In this document: in pieces, positions 26,036 to 35,555 of the stretch
How positions within the stretch are numbered: the first letter of the stretch is position 1
How the letters are laid out: every line of letters starts with the position of its first letter
The notes under the pieces: model-generated
Database searches by the model: none
The model's input: the letters and a program-made list of their open reading frames with translations, nothing else
Told to the model about the DNA's origin: nothing
NCBI RefSeq assembly: GCF_007677875.1
Contig: NZ_VEDO01000004.1
Coordinates: 310,001-374,000, forward strand
Length of the DNA stretch: 64,000 bases
Direction of reading: 5' to 3'
Source of the DNA: Variovorax boronicumulans
Lineage (GTDB): Bacteria; Pseudomonadota; Gammaproteobacteria; Burkholderiales; Burkholderiaceae_C
Program-made: the position numbers and the translations under genes

Positions 26036-26551
26036 ATGAGCAAGGAAGAACGGCTAACTGAGCCAGAGCGCGCCGATCTGGCCATCGCTTCGCACGCCGA
26101 AATCACGCCCGCGCAACGCAAGGAGATGAACGACAAAGTCGGCGCCCTGGAGAAAGCCATCCTCAAGGTGCCACAGGTTGACCTGAGCACCACACATGAA
26201 CTGGCCGGAGAGGTTTACGCGAGGACCATCTTCATCCCGGCGGGCACGGTGCTGACCGGCGCGGCCCACAACAAGGATCACGTGAACGTCATGTTCGGCG
26301 ACATCAGCGTCAGCACCGATGAGGGGATGGTCCGACTTACCGGTTACCACGTGCTGCCAACCAAGGCGGGCATGAAGCGGGTTGGCTTTGCACACCGGGA
26401 CACGTGCTGGACTACGGTCTTCCACACCAAGCTCACCGACATCGAGGCCATCGAAGACGAGATGACCGATGAGAGCGAGATGCTGCAAACCCGCACTCTC
26501 AAACTCCGCAACGAACCACAACAGCAACTGGAAGGCGAACAATGTCCTTAG
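26036..26551 (+). CDS. Conserved phage protein, cupin-like
   Basis: 171 residues, strong GAGGGAGG before the ATG at 26036. The central part (TIFIPAGTVLTGAAHNKDHV then GDISVSTDEGMVRLTGYHVLP) has the strand pattern and H-x-x-H-like spacing of a cupin fold. It overlaps the next gene by ten bases. The role is unknown; such genes occur next to phage structural genes. Confidence 0.55.
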   Translation: MSKEERLTEPERADLAIASHAEITPAQRKEMNDKVGALEKAILKVPQVDLSTTHELAGEVYARTIFIPAGTVLTGAAHNKDHVNVMFGDISVSTDEGMVRLTGYHVLPTKAGMKRVGFAHRDTCWTTVFHTKLTDIEAIEDEMTDESEMLQTRTLKLRNEPQQQLEGEQCP

Positions 26552-27219
26552 GTATTTCAGCAGCCGGCTGGGGCGCCATCGCAGGCGGGGCCGCGTCGCT
26601 CTACAGCGCATCCAAGGCCGGCAAGGGCGGCTCTCAGACAACGCAACAGCAGGTCGATCCACGGCTTGGGCAGTACCTCTATGGCGAAGATGACAAAGGC
26701 GGTCTACTTAAGGACGTAGACCTCTGGTATCAGGCCAACAAGTCCGGCATGAACGACCAGATGGCGCAGGGCCTGAACACGCTGTATGGCGTCTATACGG
26801 ACCCTTCGACCATGGCGGGCTACCAGCAGATGGCCAATCTCGGGTCTGGGCTCATGTCCACACCTGTGGTGGGCAACCCCTTCTCTGATGGGCGCGCTGC
26901 GCTTGGTGGGGGCGCGTCCAATCTTGGCATGGGCGGGCAGCAGCCGCAGTTCCAGAGCTACAAGCCGCCGACTTCTTCGCCAGTGAATGCGCGGATGGAC
27001 GGCCCGTACTCGTCCAACTTGCTGAGCTACCAACAACCGGCCGCTGCTCCCGCGCCTGCGCCGGCCGAGCAATCGTCCGGCTGGGAGGCTTTGTTTGATG
27101 GGTCCAAGCGGCCCGTGTTGAGCAGCGACAAGAACAAGTCGCCGTTCGAGATGACGACGAACTGGGTTTGGAACGGCGGGATGTGGACGCCGGAGCGTCT
27201 GGAACAAGGAGGTCCGTGA
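26542..27219 (+). CDS. Putative phage structural protein
   Basis: 225 residues. A small-residue-rich N-terminus (SAAGWGAIAGGAASLYSA) like the membrane-interacting starts of virion proteins, a glycine/serine/glutamine-rich middle, and a tryptophan-rich tail (WVWNGGMWTP). Not assigned to a family. Confidence 0.5.
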   Translation: MSLGISAAGWGAIAGGAASLYSASKAGKGGSQTTQQQVDPRLGQYLYGEDDKGGLLKDVDLWYQANKSGMNDQMAQGLNTLYGVYTDPSTMAGYQQMANLGSGLMSTPVVGNPFSDGRAALGGGASNLGMGGQQPQFQSYKPPTSSPVNARMDGPYSSNLLSYQQPAAAPAPAPAEQSSGWEALFDGSKRPVLSSDKNKSPFEMTTNWVWNGGMWTPERLEQGGP

Positions 27220-27221
27220 CC

Positions 27222-27602
27222 ATGGCAATCACCACCACGAGCTGCGAGATTAGCGAGGACGGGACGCAGGTCACCGTGACAGTTCCGGAAGGACCTATGG
27301 ACGCGGCTGGCTTTGATCGGCTGATCAGTGAGCTTGGCAAGGCCAGGGCTGAGATGACGCCGGCCGTTCGCGAATCTCTGCTCGCCGGCCCAGGTTCCAC
27401 GCAGTACATCGACAGCTTCAGCGCGTGGGGCATGACGGCGTCCCAACCGCTACCAACCGAGCACGGAGCGATGCTTGTCGGCTACTCCAGCGCCTTCGGA
27501 TGGTTCCACTTCCCAGCCTCGCCGGAGTTTTGCCAACAGCTGGCAACGTGGCTGGTGACGGACGGCGCCACCCAGCGGCCCGCGCCGCACTCTGCGCACT
27601 GA
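27222..27602 (+). CDS. Hypothetical phage protein
   Basis: 126 residues, AAGGAGGT before the ATG at 27222. Not recognised. It has a beta-rich start (TTTSCEISEDGTQVTVTVP) and ends in a histidine-rich tail. Part of the virion-type operon. Confidence 0.5.
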   Translation: MAITTTSCEISEDGTQVTVTVPEGPMDAAGFDRLISELGKARAEMTPAVRESLLAGPGSTQYIDSFSAWGMTASQPLPTEHGAMLVGYSSAFGWFHFPASPEFCQQLATWLVTDGATQRPAPHSAH

Positions 27603-27631
27603 TACCGGTGATCTAACAGGCTAGGAACAGA

Positions 27632-28048
27632 ATGGGATCAGGAGATAACAGGAAGTGGAAGCCGGGCCAATCCGGCAACCCGAACGGCCGACCGTCTGGG
27701 ACGGGGAAGGTCGCTGCTCTGCGCAAGCAGATCGAGGAGCACGTGCCCGAGATCATCACGGCCTTGGTTGCGAAGGCCAGCGAAGGCGATGCAGGGGCCG
27801 CTAGGCTGCTGTTGGAGCGCGTTGTACCCCCGGTCAAGGCAACGGAGCAGCCCCAAGCCATCGCACTGCCTGGCGGCTCTCTGGCCGATCAGGGCCGGGC
27901 TGTCCTGGCTGCAGTGGCCTCGGGCGAACTGGCGCCGTCCCAAGGGGCTGCGCTGGTCGCTGCCATCGGGTCTCTGGCCCGGGTTGTGGAAGTCGATGAA
28001 CTGGCCGCGCGCATCGCGGTATTGGAAGAGCGCAATGCAAGGTCTTGA
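27632..28048 (+). CDS. DUF5681 protein, small-terminase-like
   Basis: 138 residues. The N-terminal RKWKPGQSGNPNGRPSGTGK is the DUF5681 signature, commonly found directly before the large terminase gene. The C-terminal half is helical (SLARVVEVDELAARIAVLEE). It probably recognises DNA for packaging, but no large terminase follows here, only two or three tiny genes and then a host-type gene. Confidence 0.75.
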   Translation: MGSGDNRKWKPGQSGNPNGRPSGTGKVAALRKQIEEHVPEIITALVAKASEGDAGAARLLLERVVPPVKATEQPQAIALPGGSLADQGRAVLAAVASGELAPSQGAALVAAIGSLARVVEVDELAARIAVLEERNARS

Positions 28049-28226
28049 TCGTCGCATCGCTGCTTTGGAGGCGGCAGATCCAAAGCGCGTGCGCCGCGTG
28101 ATCCGCTGCCTGCTGGGCGAAACCCCCGAGCAAGCGGCCAGGCGCTGCGGAATCATCGCCAACCAAGCCAACGTGCTGGCCATCCGGCGTGTGATCATGG
28201 ACCCCAAGGAGGCCGCCCATGCGTGA
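28035..28226 (+). CDS. Hypothetical small basic protein
   Basis: 63 residues, too small for most gene finders. The ATG at 28035 overlaps the end of the DUF5681 gene and GGAAGAG lies just upstream. Helical and basic (DPKRVRRVIRCLLGETPEQA), overlapping the next gene by eight bases. Confidence 0.5.
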   Translation: MQGLDRRIAALEAADPKRVRRVIRCLLGETPEQAARRCGIIANQANVLAIRRVIMDPKEAAHA

Positions 28227-28512
28227 ACTGGAAAAGCGCGTTGAGGCGCTGGAAGCGCAACAAGAGCCGGCCGGCGCAACGGACGTCATCATCGTTGGCA
28301 TGGTCGCACCGGGCGAAGAACCGCAGGAGCTGCAGACGCTGTCGCACAACGACCGGGTCTGGCATCGGCAGGATGGCGAGACCGAAGACCAGTTCAAAGA
28401 GCGGGTGTGCCGAGAGGTGCCGAGGGCTCGGGATTGTGTGCCAGTATTGCTGTCGGGTGCGCCAAGTGGCACTGACTTGTGCCCCGGACAGCAGGCGACG
28501 TGGATGCTCTGA
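28219..28512 (+). CDS. Hypothetical phage protein
   Basis: 97 residues, beginning with a short coiled coil (MRELEKRVEALEAQQE), then a beta-rich part. It overlaps the previous gene by eight bases. It is probably the last intact gene of the phage late block before the missing terminase/portal genes. Confidence 0.5.
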   Translation: MRELEKRVEALEAQQEPAGATDVIIVGMVAPGEEPQELQTLSHNDRVWHRQDGETEDQFKERVCREVPRARDCVPVLLSGAPSGTDLCPGQQATWML

Positions 28513-28694
28513 GCGCCATCCGGGCCGGCTCATGCGGGCTGCGATGCGGTGGGTACGACTGTGGATGCATGCGCGGCGCAACGAGCCACAGCCGCTGCGG
28601 GCCGTGTCGGACCGGCAACGCGGCGTTAAGGCAGAGAACGTCATCACATATGAGGAAGGCGCCTGCCTCGGAAGCTTACACTTTGCAACAATGA
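28500..28694 (+). CDS. Possible small cysteine-rich protein
   Basis: 64 residues from a GTG at 28500 overlapping the previous stop. Cysteines in CGLRCGGYDCGC and CGPC could bind zinc. The start is uncertain and it may be chance coding. Confidence 0.3.
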   Translation: MDALSAIRAGSCGLRCGGYDCGCMRGATSHSRCGPCRTGNAALRQRTSSHMRKAPASEAYTLQQ

Positions 28695-28699
28695 TGGTT

Positions 28700-28715
28700 C
28701 GGCCACAACATTGCA
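28700..28715 (+). promoter_or_regulatory. Possible sigma-54 promoter of the third PEP-CTERM gene
   Basis: CGGCCACAACATTGCA has GG-N10-GC and a perfect TTGCA -12 element; the -24 element is weaker. The predicted start near 28726 is 34 bases before the ATG. Confidence 0.35.
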
Positions 28716-28759
28716 CGTCGTGGGCATTCGAGGCCGTCGCACGTTCTATTCAACTGAAA

Positions 28760-29572
28760 ATGAAACTCATCAAGTCTGTTTTTGCAGCCTGTTTGACAAC
28801 GGTAGTTATCTCTGCCCAAGCAACACCCACCACACTGTACTTTAAAGGAGTCACAACCAATTTTGAAGACTATGAAGATTATGAGAGCGGTAAACCGCAT
28901 CCCGATAAGGTAGGGCTGGCAGTGTTCGGTTGGATAAGTTTTGATTCCGGGAACGGCGTGCAAAGTGGGCCATTCTCTGATGTTTGGCAAATTTCATCGT
29001 CAACCGGATGTTTGGCTGGCGGTGTCACCTCAGGTGTTTGTCAAGGACCCATCGCAGATAACCCCCCCTTGGTGAGCGCCTACTATTTTCAAGCTGGCGC
29101 CTATTCAATGTCGAAGCTGGCCGGCCCAACAAACACATTGCGGGACGACTCTGCATTTGGCGCGACCTTTTTGCCTGATGAAGATTATCTGTCTGTCTAC
29201 TCTGTGACCGAACGATACTACAACGATATCGAACGGAGCGAGACTCATGCCTTCGGGCTTGGAGGCGTGTTGCCCAAGGGAATTGCACAGTACCAACAGG
29301 ACTATTCGCAGCAGCCTTTTAATGTCTTACAACAATGGATGACAACGATGTCCGCCCGTAGAACAGTAATTGAGCGCGACTGTGAGCGCGATCCTGCATA
29401 CTGCGCCTTCTATCCAATCGCTCCCGGCGACTCCTGGATCATTCAAGCAGATATAACAGAAATTTCATTGACCCCGTTCGATAGCAGTGAGGTGCCCGAG
29501 CCTGCATCGCTTGCCCTGATTGGCATCGGTCTAGCAGGTTTGGCGGCAGCACGGCGCCGCAAGCAAGCCTGA
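28760..29572 (+). CDS. PEP-CTERM protein (island cargo)
   Basis: 270 residues. Signal peptide MKLIKSVFAACLTTVVISAQA, a secreted domain rich in aromatic and acidic residues with three to five cysteines, and the sorting tail VPEPASLALIGIGLAGLAAA followed by RRRKQA. Not related in its middle to the other two PEP-CTERM proteins. The gene and its upstream flank are visibly richer in A/T than the phage genes on its left, which points to separate acquisition. The start at 28760 lacks a clear ribosome site but gives a clean signal peptide. Confidence 0.8.
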   Translation: MKLIKSVFAACLTTVVISAQATPTTLYFKGVTTNFEDYEDYESGKPHPDKVGLAVFGWISFDSGNGVQSGPFSDVWQISSSTGCLAGGVTSGVCQGPIADNPPLVSAYYFQAGAYSMSKLAGPTNTLRDDSAFGATFLPDEDYLSVYSVTERYYNDIERSETHAFGLGGVLPKGIAQYQQDYSQQPFNVLQQWMTTMSARRTVIERDCERDPAYCAFYPIAPGDSWIIQADITEISLTPFDSSEVPEPASLALIGIGLAGLAAARRRKQA

Positions 29573-29716
29573 CAACCCTACGCGGCGGCCGCCGCCAAAG
29601 TCATGCGCGCAGGCTCCGACGACCTCATCCAGGCTGTCGAGCGCGCCGTGTCGCAGTTCCGCTGGCTTTGGCTGGTGGACGAGGTGATCAAGCCTCGGCC
29701 TGTCTGCCCGTTTTAA
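29573..29716 (+). pseudogene. Orphan 3' fragment of a gene
   Basis: Directly after the PEP-CTERM stop, in the same frame, lie 47 codons ending in TAA: AAAAAKVMRAGSDDLIQAVE and a hydrophobic SQFRWLWLVDEVI. There is no usable start. GC-rich codon use matches the phage block, so this is likely the truncated end of a phage gene lost at the junction. Confidence 0.4.
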
Positions 29717-29927
29717 CGGGTCCGGCTGTCCTCTGAGGTGTCTATGTAGTCCGTGGCCTACAGCCGAAAACACAGGCACTGCGTCCCCGCAAGAGGCACA
29801 ACGTCGTCCGACCGTGAACGAATGCTCGCTTTGCCCACGCGTGAGTTTCGTGCCGGCGTTCCTGTGCGGTTTCCAAGCGCCGACCGTCGCAAAACCCAGC
29901 AGACTGCCAGCTCTGCAAAGGGTAAAT

Positions 29928-31721
29928 ATGCTGGAACTGCTGACAGGCGCGTCGGACGCCGAACGAGAGCGCCTCCTTGTATTGGAAGCGACAAAGCTCG
30001 TCGATTCGCCCGCAACGGAGGACTTCGACCGGATCACGAGGCTTGCTGCGGCGCTGTTCAATGTCCCCACTGCTTTGATTTCCCTGGTCACCAAGGACCG
30101 GCAGTGGTTCAAGTCCAAGGTCGGTATGGAGGTCTCGGAGACCGAGCGCGGTGCGGCGTTCTGTGACCATACGATCCGTTCGTCCGAGGTGTTGGTGATC
30201 GAAGACGCGGCCAAGGATCGCCGCTTCAAGTTCAATCGTCTGGTATGTGGTCAGCCCGGCATCCGGTTCTATGCTGGGGCCCCGTTGATCACGCAAAGTG
30301 GGCACGCCTTGGGCAGCCTGTGCATCATCGACACAAAGCCCAGGGAGTTGTCGGAGCACGAGGCCGCCCAGCTAAAGGATTTGGCCGCGTTGGTCATGGC
30401 GCAGATTGAGCGGACAGTGTCCGTCGGGCGCGTGCACGAGGTAACGCACATGCCGAACCGGGCGCAGCTGCGATCTGATCTGCAAGATCTAGCTTTGGCC
30501 GCGGACCCCGGCGCCCGGGTACTGGCGCTGGTGGACATCATGAGTGGCTCGCAGGTTCAGTCGGCGCTGTTGGCGCTTGGTCTGTCTGCCCTGGAGCGCT
30601 CGGTTCGTGTCATCGGCGGTCGGCTTGCCGACCTGGTCGGAACCGATACCACCGTCTACCACGTTAGCGAAACACGGTTCGCATTCGTCCTCCATGCCCG
30701 GGAGCGGGAGGATGCATCGAGCAAGCTGGAAGCGCTCATGGCGCGGATGCGCGAACCGTTCAAATTCGACGGCGTGGTGTTCACGCTGGAGGCTCGGTGC
30801 GGCGCCCTGATGTTCGAGCCGGGGCCAGATCGCAACCGGGACCTGCTGCGCATGGCGACCTCTGCGCTGGTTCAGGCGGCGGCCGAAAGTGCTGCCCTGC
30901 GCTGGTACGCGTCCGAGATGGACACGTCACACCGCAGGGCCTATGCGCTGGTGAAAATGCTTCCAGAAAGTTTGGCGAGCGGCGAATTCCGGCTGGTCTA
31001 TCAGCCCAAACTCGATGTGACAAAGAACAGGGTTTCGGGCGTTGAGGCTCTGCTGCGCTGGTCGCATCCTGTCATGGGGACCATTTCTCCGGGTGAATTC
31101 GTTCCGGCCATCGAGAAGACCGCAGCGATCCATCAGCTGACGGACTGGGTCTTGAACGCGGCGCTCGCACAGAACGCCGACTGGCAGCGTCAAGGCGTGT
31201 TCATCACCGTGGCCGTCAACGTGTCAGCCAAGAATCTGGAATCCCCGGGATTTGCGGACAAGGTGCGTGAAGCCTGCGACCGGCATGGCGTGAATCCGCG
31301 CTGGCTCCACATCGAGTGCACCGAAAACTCCGTGCTGACAGGCTCCACAACATCCGAGACCTTGAAGACCATCGAGAAGCTCGGCGTGCAGATCTCACTG
31401 GACGATTTTGGAGTTGGGTACTCCAACATTGCCTGCCTGAACCGCCTGCCGGTGTCATTGCTGAAACTGGACCGGTCGTTGGTCGCGCCGATTGCGACGG
31501 ACTTCCGCGCGTGGACGCTAGCGCAGTCGCTGATTAACTTTGGACACTCTTTGGGCTATCGAATGCTGGCCGAGGGTGTGGAAGACGCCGAGACTTACAA
31601 AATGCTCGTGGAAGCAGGATGCGATGCGATCCAGGGATATTTCGTGTCCAAGCCAATCGAGGCGTCAGAACTGCTGCCGTTCCTTCGAGCCCAAATGCCA
31701 ACTCGGCTGACGGTGAGCTGA
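29928..31721 (+). CDS. GAF / degenerate GGDEF / EAL cyclic-di-GMP phosphodiesterase
   Basis: 597 residues. GAF domain (about 25-165), a GGDEF-like domain (about 170-325) whose active motif is replaced by SETRF at 247-251, and an EAL domain (about 345-590). EAL catalytic residues are present: E373 (EALLRW), N431, E463, D492/D493 (DDFGVG), K513, E549 and Q569 (QGYF). It should hydrolyse c-di-GMP, with the other domains sensing a ligand or GTP; it is cytoplasmic. The start at 29928 has AAAGGG upstream; an earlier in-frame start at 29814 is possible. It is cargo beside PEP-CTERM and chemoreceptor genes, suggesting control of attachment or motility. Confidence 0.88.
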   Translation: MLELLTGASDAERERLLVLEATKLVDSPATEDFDRITRLAAALFNVPTALISLVTKDRQWFKSKVGMEVSETERGAAFCDHTIRSSEVLVIEDAAKDRRFKFNRLVCGQPGIRFYAGAPLITQSGHALGSLCIIDTKPRELSEHEAAQLKDLAALVMAQIERTVSVGRVHEVTHMPNRAQLRSDLQDLALAADPGARVLALVDIMSGSQVQSALLALGLSALERSVRVIGGRLADLVGTDTTVYHVSETRFAFVLHAREREDASSKLEALMARMREPFKFDGVVFTLEARCGALMFEPGPDRNRDLLRMATSALVQAAAESAALRWYASEMDTSHRRAYALVKMLPESLASGEFRLVYQPKLDVTKNRVSGVEALLRWSHPVMGTISPGEFVPAIEKTAAIHQLTDWVLNAALAQNADWQRQGVFITVAVNVSAKNLESPGFADKVREACDRHGVNPRWLHIECTENSVLTGSTTSETLKTIEKLGVQISLDDFGVGYSNIACLNRLPVSLLKLDRSLVAPIATDFRAWTLAQSLINFGHSLGYRMLAEGVEDAETYKMLVEAGCDAIQGYFVSKPIEASELLPFLRAQMPTRLTVS

Positions 31722-31806
31722 GGCGTCGCACTCAGGGATGGCGGACGCTGTGCAAGCTTTCAAGGCTGCCGGTGCTTCGCATGGATGACGCGGTCAAGAT
31801 CGGGCG

Positions 31807-32112
31807 CTAAGTTCCGTCTCGTGACAAATGTAGCTTTGCATCAAGTGGCGCATTCCTGCCTCGGTAGCACGCCATCAGCGCAGATTCCAGCGCGCCATCC
31901 AGTGCTTCGGCAGCGACGATCTCTTCGGGCGTCGGCTGATGTAGCGGTGCAAGGCTGCTGTCTCCCCACGCTGCGCGCGCTTGATCGCCTGCGAACGCTT
32001 CTTCGGGGGTAACGCCAGCCCTCGACAGGAACAGCAATGCAGCAGTCAAGCCGCGCCCGGCCTCTTGCGGCGTGGCCCCAGGAGCATGGAACTGCAACCG
32101 CATGCCCGTCAT
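31807..32112 (-). CDS. Hypothetical small protein
   Basis: 101 residues from the ATG at 32112, which overlaps the stop of the gene upstream (ATGA). Acidic helical middle (GVTPEEAFAGDQARAAW, HQPTPEEIVAAEALDGALES). The pattern MRLQFHAPGATPQEAGRGL resembles short conserved phage and prophage proteins of unknown role. Confidence 0.5.
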   Translation of the reverse strand: MTGMRLQFHAPGATPQEAGRGLTAALLFLSRAGVTPEEAFAGDQARAAWGDSSLAPLHQPTPEEIVAAEALDGALESALMACYRGRNAPLDAKLHLSRDGT

Positions 32113-32423
32113 GAAGCTGCCTGGCTGACAAGCTCGCGAATCTGGAATTGCGCGTGGCACTGCGGAAGGGATTGAGAGCACCCGTCAAGGTGAACGATGT
32201 GACTGCCGTTTCCACCTTCTTCAAGCGAAACGAAAAACTGGTGCATCGACGCAAACTTCTGTGGAAAAAAGTCAGTTTGCCAAGTCCCGCGCAGTCGAAA
32301 ACAACGCACCGGCGCCGGCAGTCGGCCGCCGCTGCCTTCGGTCAGGATGTCAAAGACGCACCCCGCTGGGCAGTTCTCGCAGTTACGAGCCAGGTCATCT
32401 CCAATCAGCAAATGTCGTGACAA
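32109..32423 (-). CDS. Hypothetical cysteine-containing protein
   Basis: 104 residues from a TTG at 32423 (GGAG nine bases upstream). CENCPAGCVF near the start suggests a metal or redox site. It is translationally coupled to the downstream gene by ATGA overlap, which supports both as real. Confidence 0.45.
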   Translation of the reverse strand: MSRHLLIGDDLARNCENCPAGCVFDILTEGSGGRLPAPVRCFRLRGTWQTDFFPQKFASMHQFFVSLEEGGNGSHIVHLDGCSQSLPQCHAQFQIRELVSQAAS

Positions 32424-32465
32424 AGATCACTGCTCCGACAAGCATCGGTGTTTACCCTTGGAGCC

Positions 32466-32669
32466 ATGAAGCAGATCAGGATATCGAGCCATGTCGAGAG
32501 CCCGCCCAGCAATGGGCAGAGGTTCGCCTGCGAATGGATGGAAGCCTCGCTTATGAACCGCTGGCTTCTGAAGATCAGGCTTGCCGAGGCGCTGGCGGCC
32601 CACGGCGAGGGTAGCCACTGGGTCGAGACACGCGACAAGGACTTGGTGCGCGAGGTGGCGCCGGCCTGA
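32466..32669 (+). CDS. Possible small protein
   Basis: 67 residues, TTGGAG before the ATG at 32466. MKQIRISSHVESPPSNGQRF then helical text. Divergent from the cysteine-containing gene. Weak support. Confidence 0.3.
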   Translation: MKQIRISSHVESPPSNGQRFACEWMEASLMNRWLLKIRLAEALAAHGEGSHWVETRDKDLVREVAPA

Positions 32670-32782
32670 AGAAGAAGGGAGTGAACGGATTCGGTACAGG
32701 CTGCTCGCTCTGTGCGTTTGCTGCGGCTAGGAGCGCAGGTGGCGGGAGTACTTGTGCTCCAGCCTCCTTCTTCAGCCCGCAG

Positions 32783-34360
32783 TTACCCTGCCGTCGCCAG
32801 CCTCGCCTGCGAACCGCTTCCAGGCAGCCGGAACACCGCCATGGCCTGCACAAGGTTCTGCGCCTGCGTGCTCAAGCTGGCAGCGGCTGCAGCGCTCTCC
32901 TCGACAAGGGCAGCGTTTTGTTGAGTAGCGTTGTCCATGACCGTGACGGCTTGGCCAACCTGGCTGACGCCGTGGCTTTGCTCGCTGCTCGCCGCGCTGA
33001 TCTCGCCGATGATGTCGGTGACCCGTTGAATCGCATCGACGATCTGCACCATAGTCGTACCGGCTTGGTCCACGAGCAGGGTGCCTTGCTCCACGCGATC
33101 CACGCTGGCCGAGATCAGCGCCTTGATCTCTTTGGCCGCTTCAGCCGAACGCTGCGCCAGGCTGCGCACCTCCGACGCCACCACCGCGAAGCCGCGGCCC
33201 TGCTCGCCCGCGCGCGCCGCCTCCACCGCTGCGTTGAGCGCCAGGATGTTGGTCTGGAAGGCGATGCCGTCGATCACGCCGATGATGTCCACGATCTTGC
33301 GCGAGCTGTCATTGATGCCCTTCATCGTCTGGACCACTTGGCCCACTACGTCGCCGCCGCGCGAGGCGACGGCGCTGGCACCTTGGGCGAGTTGGTTGGC
33401 TTGAATGGCACTGTCGGCGTTCTGTCGCACGGCGGCGCTCAATTCCTCCATTGACGCGGCCGTTGTCTGCAGCGTGCTGGCCTGTTGCTCGGTGCGCTGG
33501 CTGAGGTCGGAATTGCCTTGGGAGATCTGTACGCTGGCACTCGCAACACTTTCTGCGCTGCTGCGAACATCTGACACCACGCTGCTGAGCGACAGCTGCA
33601 TGTCCCGCAAAGCCGCTAGAAGGGGCGAAAATTCGTCGCGCTCGGCGTCATGGAATTGCAGTCCAAGCTCACCGTCCCGCACGCTTTCAGCAACCTGGCA
33701 GGACAGGTGCACCCGCCGTTGCAACGCGCGAGAGATGTACCAGGCAAAGAGGGCAAGGCCGGTGATGGTCCCCACAACAAGAGCGACCAATACCCGGAAC
33801 GTGTTCGCTGCATTTCCGCCCACGGTGGCCAGGTCGGCGCGAAGGGCATCTTCTTGGAACCGCACCGAATCTGCAAGGGCTGCCAGCAGCTGGTTACGGA
33901 CTGGAATGACCTCATCTGCGAGGTACGCAAATGCCTCGGCCTTTTGATCGTTGCGAATCAAAGCGAGGTTGCGCTCGCCCATCTGCCAGAACTTGGCCAC
34001 AAGGGGCGGAATGACAGCAAACCTTGCAAGTCCCTCTGCCGAAGTGGTCCTGGCGTACTGTGCAAGGGCTTCATCCATGGCCTTGCGCTTTTCTCCGATG
34101 TCCGTGATGGCGGCGGCTTGCTCCTGCGGGGTGCGCGCAAGGATGGCGTGGCGAAGCTGAAGCGAAACCCTCGTCACGTTCAGTTCAGTCTGGGCTATGC
34201 GCTGCATCTGCGGAACCCGGACGTGCTGCATGGTTTGAGCGGAATCGGACATTCCATCCAGCTCCACCTTGGCAAATACCACGACGGCGGTCAACGCGAG
34301 ACCCAACACACACGCCACCAAATACAGGCGCTGGGCGATTCCGAAAGAACCAAATTTCAT
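32783..34360 (-). CDS. Methyl-accepting chemotaxis protein (island copy)
   Basis: 525 residues. First membrane helix at about 9-30, a four-helix-bundle-type periplasmic sensor (about 31-185), second helix ([20 protein letters not shown]), HAMP, then the signalling domain with the hairpin tip [31 protein letters not shown] region intact and methylation helices on both sides. It would report to CheA/CheW, which are not in this window. The ATG at 34360 is followed by a clean signal anchor. Its signalling half resembles the core chemoreceptor at 54694-56253; the sensor half differs. Confidence 0.93.
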   Translation of the reverse strand: MKFGSFGIAQRLYLVACVLGLALTAVVVFAKVELDGMSDSAQTMQHVRVPQMQRIAQTELNVTRVSLQLRHAILARTPQEQAAAITDIGEKRKAMDEALAQYARTTSAEGLARFAVIPPLVAKFWQMGERNLALIRNDQKAEAFAYLADEVIPVRNQLLAALADSVRFQEDALRADLATVGGNAANTFRVLVALVVGTITGLALFAWYISRALQRRVHLSCQVAESVRDGELGLQFHDAERDEFSPLLAALRDMQLSLSSVVSDVRSSAESVASASVQISQGNSDLSQRTEQQASTLQTTAASMEELSAAVRQNADSAIQANQLAQGASAVASRGGDVVGQVVQTMKGINDSSRKIVDIIGVIDGIAFQTNILALNAAVEAARAGEQGRGFAVVASEVRSLAQRSAEAAKEIKALISASVDRVEQGTLLVDQAGTTMVQIVDAIQRVTDIIGEISAASSEQSHGVSQVGQAVTVMDNATQQNAALVEESAAAAASLSTQAQNLVQAMAVFRLPGSGSQARLATAG

Positions 34361-34921
34361 AGGCACGACCTTGTGCAAAAGAGGGTGCACATATGTAATG
34401 GGTTCGGACCCTCTAGGCCGCGAACTTGTACCGTCTTGTCGCTCGCCCACAACGCACCTCGGACAAGCGGGGCGTGCAAACCGATGAGCGTACCCGCCTA
34501 GCCAGTTCGTGTTGACCGCTTTGGTCGCGGAGATCGCAACGTGAAGCCGCAGACATCGAAGTAGCGTCGCGCTTTCGAGCGTAGGGTGAGGTGGTGCCGG
34601 GCTTGAGGCTAAGAGTTGCCAGGATGGCGGCTCACAATCGCGAAAATTTGGAGCGCTCAGCGCGAGCGGCAGGTTCGCGTTTCGGGCCCACTCGAAGGTC
34701 CTACCGACCCGGGCATAAGACGACGGCCAGGTGGCGCGCACCCGGCCGTCTGACCATGGCATGCCCGTTTCTTAGGAGATGCACGCCGCAGCTGCGTGCA
34801 TTGTTGGGTGGCACGGCATGCCGGCAAATACCAAAATCGCGGGATCGACGCGGTGGATCTTGGGGGTGCGCAGCAGCCAGCTGAATGGGACCACGGCAAC
34901 TCTCACACCGGCCACGCTCGG
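34361..34921. other. Intergenic region upstream of the island chemoreceptor
   Basis: 560 bases with only low-quality open frames on both strands. The chemoreceptor promoter must lie here, but I cannot point to convincing -35/-10, sigma-28 or sigma-54 elements. Confidence 0.4.
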
Positions 34922-35203
34922 TCAAAGCGGTTCTTGTAGTGTCGGAAAGTGAAGCGATAGCTCCCGGGCGGCCGGCAGCGCACTAGCCAACACAAATAGG
35001 GTCTGCGCCTGCGTCAGAGCCTGCTCACTGTTGGCAGCACCCTGCTCGATGCAGCCGGCCAACACCGACAACGCCTGAAGCGCCCGAAGCTTGTCGCCGT
35101 GGAACATGGCGTTGCCCTCTACCTCACGCTGCAGTCTGATCAGAAGCCACCGCAGCGCGACCGGATCGACTGAGGGCGGCGCCCGCTCAGGCCGCTCCTT
35201 CAC
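34922..35203 (-). CDS. Hypothetical helical protein
   Basis: 93 residues, GTG start at 35203 overlapping the previous gene by 17 bases. Almost wholly alpha-helical (DPVALRWLLIRLQREVEGNA, KLRALQALSVLAGCIEQGAA). Not recognised. Confidence 0.45.
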   Translation of the reverse strand: MKERPERAPPSVDPVALRWLLIRLQREVEGNAMFHGDKLRALQALSVLAGCIEQGAANSEQALTQAQTLFVLASALPAARELSLHFPTLQEPL

Positions 35204-35381
35204 TGCCTCGCACCTTCTTGGCTCCAGTCGCCCTCTGCCTTCTCACCGCACGAAGGCCTCGGGTGATCACAATGGCGGGGAACAGCACGGGCCCGCTCGC
35301 TGCAACTCCGACTGCCCAAATCCACGCACGGCAGTACTTGCCGATCTCCAAAGCCAGGTTCACATCACCCCCGTGCGCCAC
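35187..35381 (-). CDS. Small membrane protein
   Basis: 64 residues from a GTG at 35381. A hydrophobic helix (WIWAVGVAASGPVLFPAIVI) is followed by a basic tail. It overlaps the downstream gene by 17 bases. The start is uncertain. Confidence 0.35.
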   Translation of the reverse strand: MAHGGDVNLALEIGKYCRAWIWAVGVAASGPVLFPAIVITRGLRAVRRQRATGAKKVRGSEGAA

Positions 35382-35510
35382 ACCGAAAGCGCCTCACGGG
35401 ATTCTTGGGAATGGGCAAGCTCTGCACAGCTGGGACTTATGTGTATGGTGGAACAGACGCCAAGCTGCTGAGCGGAGCGCCGCATCTGTGAGGCAGCCAA
35501 ATCCTGCAAC

Positions 35511-35532
35511 AAAAAACCCGGCCGAAGCCGGG
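35511..35532 (-). terminator. Intrinsic terminator of the second PEP-CTERM gene
   Basis: Minus-strand CCCGGC-TTCG-GCCGGG (UUCG tetraloop) followed by six T, about 24 bases past the stop. Confidence 0.9.
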
Positions 35533-35555
35533 CTTGGGGAAGTGTTCCAGCTGTA

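Noticed and set aside
28223-29572. A 449-codon frame joining the small phage genes to the PEP-CTERM gene
   Set aside because: Only the part from 28760 has coding character and a signal peptide; the upstream part is an alternative frame of the 97-residue gene.
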